Of a DNA stretch of 64,000 nt, positions 54,707-63,959 are shown piece by piece (the first letter of the stretch is position 1; the number at the start of each line of letters is the position of its first letter). This DNA comes from Paragordius varius (lineage: Eukaryota; Nematomorpha): assembly GCA_964247055.1 (NCBI GenBank), contig OZ176058.1, forward strand, positions 4,588,001 to 4,652,000. Direction: 5' to 3'. The position numbers and the translations under genes were made by a program. The notes beneath the pieces were generated by a model. It made no database searches, was not told the origin of the DNA, and worked only from the letters and a program-made list of their open reading frames with translations.

Positions 54707-54862
54707 CTATTTCGAGTCTAGTATATGTAAAATCCGATTAAAAGCTCTATAAATTGCTGTAGTTGGATGCGAAAATTCAAGATGACAGTTTTGTATAATA
54801 TGTTTAAGTTCCTTAGTTGTAGATTTCAATTCAATAACAGGATCGTCCCTTTTCTTTAAAGG
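54707..54862 (-). CDS. Terminal exon of an unrecognised gene
   Basis: An acceptor TTTAG at 54864-54863 opens a 51-codon frame ending in TAG at 54707. It starts PLKKRDDPVIELKSTTKELK and continues through NCHLEFSHPTTAIYRAFNRI to DSK. Base composition is clearly more coding-like than the surroundings, and the peptide looks like a globular, helical C-terminus. I do not recognise the family. Phase 0 is assumed because it is open throughout. The gene lies on the same strand as cytochrome b5, about 600 bp upstream; earlier exons must lie to the right. Only 57106-57135 is a candidate, and its phase does not join directly, so at least one exon is missing from this model. Confidence 0.6.
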   Translation of the reverse strand, partial: PLKKRDDPVIELKSTTKELKHIIQNCHLEFSHPTTAIYRAFNRILHILDSK

Positions 54863-55049
54863 CTAAACAATGAATATTTTAATCTACACATTACAATTTT
54901 TATACGTAAATAAAAAATTTACTACGGCATAAGTACTCAAAGGCAAGGTCTACTAAATTAACCTATATATCGACATAGAAAGATAGTTGATGTATATTTA
55001 TCTATCACTTTAAGATTAAATTACCTTAATATTTTTAAAATCTATAGCA

Positions 55050-55495
55050 AAATACGATTCCGATTTAAATTTATGCTTCTATCCCAAAATAAATATATAA
55101 ATAAGCCAAAATATCTAAATAGAAAATGGTTATGGAAAAAAAGTTCCGTATCAACCTACTTGGATGCCATTTTTAATAAACATCATTTTTGCAAAATATC
55201 GTGTTATTTGATTCCAAGCCTAAAATAAAGTTTACATTTTCATTCTAAGACATGTAACATTGATATAAACAGAAAAAGCGGTATATTTTGGATATTTTTA
55301 TATTTAGTTTATGCATACATATCATATTGTTTAATATTCTACCTATGGGTTTTACCAAGTAATATTAAGTATTTTTAAATAATTTTTTTATTATATTACG
55401 GTTCATTAATGTTATATAAGTACAAACCTTTGCCATTGTTTTAATTTATTCCATATTTTTCGAAATATTTTATTTTAAACAAGCTAATAATCACT
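55050..55495 (-). mobile_element. Family 2 element, inverted and heavily decayed
   Basis: Runs in reverse orientation relative to 55890-56478. Recognisable landmarks are ATTTAAATTTATGCTTCTAT, AAAAAGTTCCGTATCAA, GATGCCATTTTTAATAAAC, AAAAGCGGTATATTTT and TTTGCCATTGTTTTAAT, in family order. Confidence 0.7.
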
Positions 55496-55734
55496 GAAAT
55501 TAATGTGTTGTAATCAAATGTGAAATGACACATATTTGTTTAGCTAAATTTATACTAAAGTTAGTAATATCAAGCTATATTGGATGAATGTAATTTTATA
55601 TGTGCGAGATAAATCTTTTATAAATAAGCCTTTAGAAGTATTTAATCATAATTTTTATAAAATATTTAATTAATATGAATATGAGATTTAAAAACACCCA
55701 ATTTGAAGAGACTAAATTTGAGTTAGGGTTTTTT

Positions 55735-55889
55735 AAAATCCAGTGAAGGAAACGGTCCCAATTTAAATTTATGCTCCAATCCTTATATAAATTATATGAA
55801 TATGCCAATATATTTAAATAAAATTTTGTTTTGAAAAAAAAGTTTCATGTCAAACTTTCGACGCCATTATTTTGCAAAATTTTTGCAAA
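55735..55889 (-). mobile_element. Family 2 fragment interrupted by a younger copy
   Basis: The inverted centre of the element (GGAAACGGTCCCAATTTAAA to GACGCCATTATTTTGC) stops exactly where the next family 2 copy starts with TTAACACTT. Confidence 0.65.
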
Positions 55890-56478
55890 TTAACACTTGG
55901 ATACAACACATTCATTTTAGTCCTTCGATTCAAATTGGGGTAGTTAAATACCCCAGGCGTGTTTAAAATTGAATTTTTTAAAAAATATGGAAGGAATCAA
56001 AACCATGGCAAAATTTTGCACTTATATAACATTAATGAGCCGAAATATATAAAAAAATTTATTCAAAAATACTTGATATTACTTATTTTTAGGTAAAACC
56101 TCAAGGTAAAGATTTGTCAACATGACATGTGTGCATTTGCTAAATTAAAAAATAATAAAAAATAAGCCACTTTTCCTGTTTCTATCAATGTTAGATGTGA
56201 TTTAAAAGATAAATTAGCTTTCATTTTAGCTTTAAAATTAAATAAACACGATATCTTGGAAAAATGTTGTGTAATAAAAATGGCGTCCAAGTAGTTTGAT
56301 ATGGAACTTTTTTCTCAAAACCAAATTTTATTTATATATTTCGGCTTATTTATATAATTTTGAATAGGATAGAAGCATAAATTTAAATTGGAACCGTTTC
56401 TTTCAGTACTTATTTAAAAATATCGATTTAAATAGAGTCTGGGGTATTTAGATACCCCAAATTGAATCGAAGTGTTAA
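55890..56478 (+). mobile_element. Family 2 element, best-preserved copy
   Basis: TTAACACTT at 55890 and AAGTGTTAA ending at 56478. Internal GGGGTA/TACCCC sub-palindromes lie next to both ends. It is 589 bp and non-coding, and aligns along its length with 6303-6893. TTAA at both ends would fit a TTAA target preference, but the superfamily is not established. Confidence 0.87.
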
Positions 56479-56787
56479 ATTACATCTAATATTGCTAGAT
56501 ATAGAAACAGCGGTTTATTTTTTAATTCATTACTTTTACCATTGCACGCATGTCACGTTAACTAATTTTTACCTTTTGGTTTTAGCTTAAAATAAGTAAT
56601 ATCATGTATTTTTGAATAAATTTTTTTATATATTTCGGTTTATTAACGTTAAATGTGTCCAAAATTTTGCCATGGTCTGAATTCTTATATTATTTAAAGA
56701 TTTTAATTTTAAACAGGCCTGGGTTATATTACTACCCAATTTTGAATCAAAGGACTGAAATGATTGTGTTGTATATCCCAGTGTTAA
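56479..56787 (-). mobile_element. Family 2 half-element, inverted and abutting the previous copy
   Basis: The reverse complement matches the left half of 55890-56478: CAGTGTTAATTT end, CAGGCCTG, TTTTGCCATGGT, AAATATATAAAAAAATTTAT, and GTCACGTTAAC corresponding to GTCAACATGAC. With the preceding copy this makes a roughly 900-bp inverted structure. Confidence 0.8.
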
Positions 56788-57105
56788 TTTTTTGCTTATT
56801 ATAGGTGGTTTAAGATAAATTTGTGTATTATTTTTTTGGAGTGCATTTAGCTTTTACCAAAACATATTATTCAAAAAAATGTGATTGAATTTTGACATTT
56901 TTTGATATGGAGCATTTAACACTTAAATTATTTATAAGGTCCAAATCCAAAAGTACATAATGCTGATACCTCTTTTTAAGATATATATTTCATCAGTTTA
57001 TTTTTTGTCGACACGGGTAGATAGATAGATAGATAGTTAGAACAAAGTTTGATAATGAACTTAAGCTAGAAAACTCGTAAACGCCTTGTTTTATTTATAA
57101 TTTAC
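56788..57105. other. Intergenic or intronic sequence with a TAGA microsatellite
   Basis: About five TAGA units lie at 57018-57036. An open minus-strand stretch of about 35 codons at 56870-56985 has no splice signals that convince me. Otherwise nothing is recognised. Confidence 0.4.
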
Positions 57106-57135
57106 CTTTGCCAAAATTACCTAAATATGCCATCG
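57106..57135 (-). CDS. Possible first coding exon (MAYLGNFGK)
   Basis: The acceptor ATAACAG is followed by CG and ATG at 57133, then nine codons MAYLGNFGK, then donor G|GTAAATTA. Both splice sites are good, but the segment is very short and the product unknown. It could be the start of the gene whose last exon is at 54707-54862, with one or more unseen exons between. Confidence 0.3.
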
Positions 57136-57194
57136 CTGTTATAAAAAGAAAAGTTCATGATTAATTTATGACCAACTGATCACTACTATATTAG

Positions 57195-57516
57195 TAATGA
57201 AGTTAGAATCGTCGTAAAATAACGCAAAAATGAAAATATAATTTATTAATTCTCAAATTTTCGCCATAGGCATCATCAGGAGATTAGTTAAGAAAAATAT
57301 ATTATAAGAAAATAAAAATTAAAAATTAAATTAAAAAAAAAATTTTAATTTAATTTTTAATTTTTATTTTCTTATAATATATTTTTCTTAACTAATCTCC
57401 TGATGATGCCTATGGCGAAAATTTGAGAATTAATAAATTATATTTTCATTTTTGCGTTATTTTACGACGATTCTAACTTCATTACATTACAAACTCTCGT
57501 CGTTACCTACTCAATT
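57195..57516. mobile_element. Palindromic insertion (290-bp near-perfect inverted repeat) with 13-bp target duplication
   Basis: The arms 57195-57336 and 57343-57484 are reverse complements over about 142 bases around six A's. A 32-base tail follows to 57516. ACTACTATATTAG at 57182-57194 is repeated at 57517-57529. The paralogous locus at 62150-62172 lacks the insertion and reads straight from the same kind of target into GGTATGGTAGG, so this is an insertion with target-site duplication. Each arm holds CTGATGATGCCTATGGCGAA followed by AA. Confidence 0.88.
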
Positions 57517-57531
57517 ACTACTATATTAGGT

Positions 57532-57796
57532 ATGGTAGGTGGGACCAAGAAAAAACAGTCATCGCAAAAACGCAAAAAAACTCTGCTTAAAAATAAATTA
57601 AAGAACACGAAATGTGAAAAGCTATTAAATATTCCTCCATGGATCATAAAACAAAAACTTCGGTAATTTTTGTAACTAAAATCTTAGAAGTAATCCAAAT
57701 GCCAATATAGCTTTATCGAGCAAAAAACGTAATAAAATCGTGAAAGCACAACGTCGAGCACGGAAACAAAAAGACAACTTAATGGATACTAAATAA
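57532..57796 (+). CDS. Small basic protein resembling C11orf98, two exons
   Basis: Exon 1 is 57532-57662 (43 codons plus two bases) and exon 2 is 57688-57796, giving 79 residues rich in Lys and Arg. The product begins MVGGTKKKQSSQKRKKTLL, continues KLLNIPPWIIKQKLR, and then has NANIALSSKKRNKI and RRARKQKDNL. The part from IIKQKLR to KQKD resembles the remembered C11orf98 segment [20 protein letters not shown], a small uncharacterised nuclear-type protein. The assignment is from memory and moderate. The only GT-AG interval that keeps frame is 25 nt (57663-57687), shorter than animal spliceosomes normally accept. If it is not removed, translation stops right after KLR. A palindromic insertion ends 16 bases before the ATG, so its promoter or 5' UTR may be disturbed. 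Confidence 0.55.
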
Positions 57797-58389
57797 CTCT
57801 TTAATTTATAATTTGCACAAAATATATATTTGCATTTATTGCATTTCTCTTATAATAAATATTAATCACCAAGTTTATTGAACTTTTTGAGTATTACTTT
57901 TGCTACCGTGAAATATTAATTATTTTCCAATAAAATATTAACAATTTTAATCAATCAAAAATTAATGTTATTTAGCGGACGTTTTTATCTATATGTTACA
58001 GCAGATCACTAATTGAGATAATAAAATTTTTGTTAATTATTTTTGTAACAATACCAAAAAAATGCTAATAAATATTGATTGCAAAGTACTTTTTTATATG
58101 TTATAAAATGAAAATATTTCTATTTTATACTTTTTCTTTTATACAACTTGTGTAAATAAAAAATACAGCTATTTTTAAAAAATTGTTTTAAACCTTATAA
58201 TTTAAAAATATCTTTTCAAATATTTTGTTTCAAATCTTTTTGGGTAAAAGTAGTTGCAATTATACTGAAATATTTTTACCTTTCTTGCTTAAAAAATTCT
58301 CATTTTTTTGTATACAAATCAAAAGTTGGCATAGTTTCAATATAAAGTTTAAAACCATATCAAATCTTACTAGTAAAATTAAAATTATT

Positions 58390-58455
58390 GAGAGGCAAAA
58401 CATAAAAAGTAAACTGCTGTTTGTTTAAAAAAAACGTATACTTTATGTTTTGTTA
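58390..58455. repeat. Hairpin repeat shared by both segmental-duplication copies
   Basis: GGCAAAACATAAAAAGTAAA at the left pairs with TATACTTTATGTTTTG at the right. It may be a very small TIR element older than the duplication, since it is also found, decayed, at about 63020-63070. Confidence 0.55.
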
Positions 58456-58778
58456 TATACCCTATCGTCATTTAAATTAAATGGGAATAAATAATTGATA
58501 ACAACACCAATTCTATAATTAAGGGCTGCCCAACACACAAATGGCCTTGAAAGGCACATTATTAAAATAAATTTTTAAATACCACTAATTAATTTAAAAC
58601 GAGGTTTATTGTATGGAAATGGGTCATTATGTAGTAATATTTCATGTCCATAACACATTCCTTTCAAAAGGAAGAAATAATCTTGCTATGAAGAGAGCAG
58701 AAAATATGCATAAAGCTTTATAACTTTTTTTATTATTAACAAATGTTTTACAAATTTTCATTTTATCGTTACTATTTA

Positions 58779-58976
58779 CAGTATGAATAAGTTGTATATA
58801 TTGCCTGAAAGTTATTAATTATTGCCCCAAACAACATATTTTGCAGCAAAGAGAATTATTATTGGGGCTAATAATAGTAAAAAGTGGAAAAAATATCTAT
58901 ATGCCAATAATACTGCCCTTTGTTGTCCATGCTATTTGGCAATACTTAATAACTTTCCATCAATGTATTCATACTG
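58779..58976. mobile_element. TA-flanked TIR element, 198 bp
   Basis: The left end CAGTATGAATAAGTTG with GAAAGTTATTAATTATTGCC matches the right end GGCAATACTTAATAACTTTC with GTATTCATACTG, inverted. TA is on both sides. A 61-codon open frame inside is chance. Confidence 0.85.
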
Positions 58977-59013
58977 TATATTGATAAAATATATACAACA
59001 TATATAAAAACAA

Positions 59014-59290
59014 CAGTACAAATTGAAATCAAACTGACAAAACGTAAAAATATAAGGACAAATATTTTTTTTAAAAGATAACCATATTCACCTTAATTTT
59101 TCTCATATAAGCCATTTAGTAAATTGTATAATATAAAATTAATTGTTAGTATATATAACTCTATTTTACACTATGCCATTTAAAACAATGACTTGTAGAT
59201 ATAAATCTAGATTTAAAAGTATGGTTTGTCTTTTAGTAAAAAATATTTGTCTTTATATTTATATGTTTGAACGCATATCAGTTTTTACTG
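59014..59290 (+). mobile_element. Family 1 MITE, complete
   Basis: Left arm: CAGTACAAATTGAAATCAAA, CTGACAAAACGTAAAAATAT and AAAAGATAACCATATT. Right arm: AAAAGTATGGTTTGTCTTTT, then TATTTATATGTTTGAACGCA, ending TCAGTTTTTACTG followed by TA. Absent from duplication copy B, so it inserted after the duplication or was lost there. Confidence 0.88.
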
Positions 59291-59680
59291 TAAGATTCTG
59301 ACTAAAAACTATTTAATAAATTTTAGCGTCGGTTAAATTATGTGAAGAAATTTTATATGGATATCGCCATCCATTTAATGTAAAAAACTCTAAACTTTTA
59401 ACAAAAATACACACCAAATTATAGATGCATTAACTCCAATATTAATTCCTTTAATGTAAAAAACTGTTATATTATATATTATTGAGAATGTGAGTATTTA
59501 AAAAAGTTCAATAGAAATATGGAACCGAAACACTTAAAGAGCATAAGCTCAGTTCAAGAAAAACTACATAATTTATACATAATAACTTTGCTAATCGATA
59601 CAACATATCCCCTATAATGTAAAAATATTTATGTTATATCAAACAATATTAGTAAATTAGAATGGTATTTCTTTAAAATT

Positions 59681-59681
<1 letters not shown>

Positions 59682-59734
<53 letters not shown>
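59682..59734. repeat. AT microsatellite, 53 bp
   Basis: Uninterrupted AT dinucleotides in duplication copy A; copy B has a shorter run at 63934-63959. Confidence 0.95.
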
Positions 59735-59740
<6 letters not shown>

Positions 59741-59765
59741 TTCATTCTTTTAGCGGGATAATTAT

Positions 59766-61020
59766 TTAGTTTTATAACCTATTAATTTGTAAATTGCAAA
59801 CACGATCATAAAGTTAGTTATAAATTCCTTAATCTATCTTGACACTATACTAATCTTATATGTATGTATATGTGAGTATTAAGAATTTGACATTTTTTAT
59901 ATGGCAGTTTTAAGACTTTAATTTTGGCATTTGTCTGTCTTAGGACTTCTCAAAACTTTTACATGGTTTAATTTATTTTAGCGTGAGTAGCCTTTCATTT
60001 TAACATTCACCTAACCAAAGTAGTGTTATAGTGTGTGGCAAATCTTACCTAAATATACGTTTTATGTTCAAGGTTATTCAAGGAAAAAGAAAGATGGCAA
60101 AAACTAAAGTAGCTAACTATTATCTAGTCTATCTAATTAATATATATATATAGCTATAAAAAATCTTTAAAATTTATACAGATAGATAGATTAGATCTTT
60201 CAATCTATAATTAATTACATTTAACGCAAAATTCTATGTATATATTTCCATGGAAAAGTTAACTTTTTAATCGCAATATTTACCATTAATTAATCAAACC
60301 CACTAAATGACAAGGTTTCTTTTATTATCAATACTAATATCAATAAAAATTAATTTGACACAATTTATTTTCAGCGTGCATATTGATGACTTGTTAATTA
60401 GAAACATGTGCAAATCAATAAAATTTTTCTAAATATTGTTCGCTTTAAGTTATATAATACCCATTCATTTTATCGAATACTAAATTTACCACAATAATTC
60501 GAAATTTAAACTAAAAGATTTATGTTAATAAAAAAAATAATTTAATTGATTAGATTACAACAGGCTGGTGACAAAATCACAAAGAAAAGAATGGTGTCGC
60601 GTTTATTTTTATGCAGTAAAATTGGGAAATTAACAATTAAATTTTAGCTTTTAGTGTTTGGTTTTTAATAAAAAATTTTTTTCAATAAAAAAACTCCTCT
60701 TGAATTGGTGGAATAGAGAGAGACGTGCAAAAAATGATAATTTATTGATTTAGGAAAAAAATTATTTTATTTTTTTTATTAATTTTTCTTTTTGCGCATC
60801 ATAATATAAATATGCTTTTTTTGAATTGTTCTTTTGTGTTTTATTATATATTTAATTTAAATATTCTCAATAGAGTCTTTATTACAACAACACAATGTAA
60901 TATGGAAAATATTTATTTCCCTTATTTTGATTAAATTGGGTTATGGGGTCTAAACCATTTATTATATAATTATTCTTGTTGATATTTAAATATAGTAAAT
61001 TTGTAAGAATCAAAAAAAGT
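59766..61020. other. No recognised gene
   Basis: AT-rich. A GC-richer patch at 60555-60610 (ACAACAGGCTGGTGACAAAA, then AAAGAAAAGAATGGTGTCGC) is open for about 30 codons on the plus strand and could be a short exon or UTR. I cannot support a product. Confidence 0.4.
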
Positions 61021-61344
61021 TTAAAATGTGCTATTTCGATTCCTCCCAGTACCCCTATGTTTTTTCAAAGGAACAGTTATAACTGTGAAAACGCGGTCTT
61101 TTATTAAAACGTATAGATATTTATTACTTGCGATCGTTTTTTCAGGAATCTTATTAAATCTCCAATTATAGGAAGATGGGATCACTCCTATTTTACTAAT
61201 TCCATTGTTTGCTTTTACGCTATTTTTTTCTATATTCTCTTTTTCCAACCAGAAAAAGAACGTAACATACGCGCGCGCGCCTTTTGGATTTATAATGATC
61301 CTATTTATAACTACAAATATTAATGATGAAAGCATTATTTTCAC
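61021..61344 (-). CDS. Hypothetical 107-codon open frame
   Basis: Begins MKIMLSSLIFVVINRIII, a signal-peptide-like start, then a Lys/Asn-rich body ending TVPLKKHRGTGRNRNSTF. It is noticeably less AT-rich than its surroundings and includes a CG-alternating run at 61270-61281 (ACGCGCGCGCGCC). No family is recognised, and no intron signals are needed. It may be a small secreted protein, part of a larger gene, or chance. Confidence 0.3.
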   Translation of the reverse strand: MKIMLSSLIFVVINRIIINPKGARAYVTFFFWLEKENIEKNSVKANNGISKIGVIPSSYNWRFNKIPEKTIASNKYLYVLIKDRVFTVITVPLKKHRGTGRNRNSTF

Positions 61345-61655
61345 TTTTTTACTTTTTTTTTCTTTAAGTTTATACTTATATTAAGTGTTAAGTATATACT
61401 TAACACTTAATAGAATATATATATTCCTTCCATACCAAACAACAATATAATTAATGATGTCAATATATTATTTGCTATGCGTTGCATTTTTTTTGATTCT
61501 TTGACGCATATTTTTTCGACATCATGATATTGAAATTCTTATTTATTTTCTACTATAAATATGGGTGAAAGGAATACTTTTATAAAAAAATCCGTTTTTC
61601 TACCATGGGTATTGTTGCTAATTAAAGTTATTTCCCAAAATATAAATAATATGCT

Positions 61656-62012
61656 TTGATTGATTCTGACATACTCTTGTGGAGATTTTTTATGCCAGGA
61701 TTCATTTTTCGTATTCTACTACTAATGGTTTGGATTTTCAATTTCAATGAAATTGTGATTTGCATTCCACAACAGCAGAAAAATGTATCAACATCTTACG
61801 AAGGGAGGAAAAACCTCAAAATTTTCACACCCACCCGAGTACAAACCCAAATTCGAGATAAAAAACCGACGAAAGGTTTCTTCTTATACTTTGAACTTTT
61901 AACGAGTAGTAGTAGTAGTAGTAGTATTATATATTTGTCAATAACGACAAAACTAATCAGCACAAGAAAACAAAATGAAAAAATATTGGATTTGTATGGT
62001 AAACCCATATAA
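61656..62012 (+). CDS. Hypothetical open frame or first exon with signal peptide
   Basis: From the second in-frame Met at 61692 the frame starts MPGFIFRILLLMVWIFNF, a plausible signal peptide, followed by IPQQQKNVSTSYEGRKNLK and a basic segment ending DKKPTK. A donor-like G|GTTTCTTC at 61875-61877 would end an exon there, before the AGT microsatellite makes the frame a Ser run (61905-61926). A TATA-like AATATAAATAAT lies near 61638-61650. The product is unrecognised. It is divergent from 61344, with about 310 bp between the two starts. Confidence 0.35.
   Translation: MIDSDILLWRFFMPGFIFRILLLMVWIFNFNEIVICIPQQQKNVSTSYEGRKNLKIFTPTRVQTQIRDKKPTKGFFLYFELLTSSSSSSSIIYLSITTKLISTRKQNEKILDLYGKPI
61905..61926. 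repeat. AGT trinucleotide microsatellite
   Basis: About seven AGT units. Confidence 0.9.
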
Positions 62013-62172
62013 CTAGCCAAACACATACTAATCCAAGTTAACTAATGCCTTAAGAAAAGGATAAAAAAATTTAAATTTTGAGATTATTTTATTAATAGTA
62101 CACCTCTGAATTGTATTAGGTGTTTAATAACAATTAAATCTATGACCAACTAAAGGCTATACTATTTTAGGT

Positions 62173-62411
62173 ATGGTAGGTACCAAGAAATCTACTCAAA
62201 CATAAATTAAAGAATACGTTGTGAATCGCTCTTAAATATTCCTCCATGGATTATAAAACAAAAACTTCGGTAATTGATTTATGTGACTAAAAACATTTTT
62301 AGAAGAAATCCAAATGCCAATATAGCTTTATCCAACAAAAAGCGAAACAAAATCGTGAAAACACAACGTCAAGCACGGAAACAAAAAGACAACCTAATGG
62401 ATACTAAATAA
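62173..62411 (+). pseudogene. Broken copy of the small basic-protein gene
   Basis: Exon 2 (62303-62411) is intact and nearly identical to copy A (NANIALSNKKRNKIVKTQRQ, then ARKQKDNLMDTK and stop). Exon 1 (62173-62269) has lost about 30 bases and reads MVGTKKSTQT followed by a stop. The intron is 33 nt (62270-62302) with GTGACTAAAA before the acceptor, eight bases longer than in copy A. Confidence 0.75.
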
Positions 62412-62771
62412 CTCTTTAATTTATAATTTTCACAATATATATATTTGCATTTATTGTATATCATTATATAATAAATATTAATCACCAAGTTTATTGAACT
62501 TTATTGCTTATTTTAGCTATCGTGAAATATTAATTATTTTACGATAATACTACTTTAATTTAATCAATCAAAAATTGTATCTAAGAGATCACTAATTGAG
62601 ATAAAATTGCTTAGTTTTATGCACAAATGATAACGAAAAAAATAACGGTAATAAATATTGATTTCGAAGGACATTTATATATTTATCATACATTTTTTTG
62701 TTTATACAACTTGTATAAATGTAAAATATATACATTGATTTCAAAGTTTGACTTGAAATTTAAAACACAGG

Positions 62772-62876
62772 AGGGTATGGCATAAAATATTATGCACCCC
62801 TTAAAAGAATAGAATTCTTGTTTTTTAAAAAACATTTTTTATTTTATGGACTAATATTGTTTTATGCCATACGCTA
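62772..62876. mobile_element. Very small TIR element, about 105 bp
   Basis: The ends AGGGTATGGCATAAAATATT and AATATTGTTTTATGCCATAC form an inverted repeat around an AT-rich centre. Present only in duplication copy B. Confidence 0.7.
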
Positions 62877-63276
62877 CTGTAATTTAGCTTCAAATTCAAA
62901 TATTTTTGTGTATCATTTTCTTGCTTAATCAAATCAACATATATTTTAACATAAAAAATAAAAAGTTGTTATTTTTATTTCGAGAACCCAAATAAAAATC
63001 TTAATGATTAAAATAAATAAGGCAAAACATAAAAAGTAAACGACTGTTTTTTGTAAAAAATACTTTCTTTTTATTTAATTTAACCTACTATGGTAATTCT
63101 GGATTACGAATTATTAAATGGGTGATTTATAAAATGATGACACCAATTTTAAAATAATTATATATATATATATATATATCTGATTCATAAATAAAATATA
63201 CCTATTTTTTTCAGGGAAAATTGCTTATTATTTACAATACAAATTTTTGGTTTGAGGCATTCTGCTAAAATTTATA

Positions 63277-63546
63277 TATACCATTTACAATTCAAATTCA
63301 CCCTTGAACAATTCAAATTCACCCATATAAAATATATGTTTTTTAAGATTAAAAATTACCTATATTTTTTATATTTTTCAAAAATGAAAATTTTGTTTTA
63401 AATTAAAATAATGCTAAAAATATATTAAACTATACCATAAACATATATTTCATATTAAAAATGAGTTATATTAGTTCGAAAACACATTATTTATTTTTAG
63501 GTGAATTTGAATTGTTCGAGGGTGAATTTGAACTGCAAATTATATA
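63277..63546. mobile_element. Family 3 foldback element, second copy
   Basis: Left TATACCATTTACAATTCAAA with two copies of the CAATTCAAATTCACCC motif. Right arm GTGAATTTGAATTGTTCGAG, then GGTGAATTTGAACTGC. The interior (AAAATTACCTATATTTTTT, then ATGAGTTATATTAG) matches 10054-10384. Confidence 0.88.
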
Positions 63547-63933
63547 ATAAATATATCATCATCTATTATTATAAACAAATTAGTAGGATGCTGAAACAAC
63601 AGTTATTAGCTAATTTTTATTGGTTAATTTTTTGGTACTTAATTTATAATTTTCCCTCACTTTAAATATTAAAGACCTTATTAACCATTATTAATTCTAT
63701 TACATTGTAAAATACTAATATTATAATACTGAGAATGTGAATATTTAATAAAGTTCAATAGAAATATGGAACCGAAACACTTAAAGAGCATACGCTAAGT
63801 TCAAAAAAAACTACATATTTTTACATATAATATCTCTTTTAATCGATACATTATCCCCCCTTATTTATGTAAAAATATTTATGTTATAACAAAGTATTAA
63901 TTGGTAAATTAGGATGGTTTTTCTTTGAAATTA

Positions 63934-63959
63934 GATATATATATATATATATATATATA
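63934..63959. repeat. AT microsatellite
   Basis: 13 AT units in duplication copy B, at the position corresponding to 59682-59734. Confidence 0.9.

Larger units (their letters stand above)
57167..59765 (+). repeat. Segmental duplication, copy A
   Basis: Matches 62140-64000 in order: TATGACCAACT, the small gene, its AT-rich 3' region, the GGCAAAACATAAAAAGTAAA hairpin, GGAACCGAAACACTTAAAGA, and an AT run before TTTAGCGGGATAATTATTTA. Copy A alone contains the palindromic insertion and the elements at 58779-58976 and 59014-59290. Confidence 0.88.

Noticed and set aside
58225-58428. 67-codon frame
   Set aside because: Not preserved in the paralogous copy near 62.8-63.0 kb, and of low-complexity composition.
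58822-59007. 61-codon frame
   Set aside because: Mostly inside the 198-bp TIR element.
59358-59390. ATCGCCATCCATTTAATG resembling the DPM1 exon-4 motif
   Set aside because: Only about 14 bases match and the surrounding codons do not continue the protein; probably chance.
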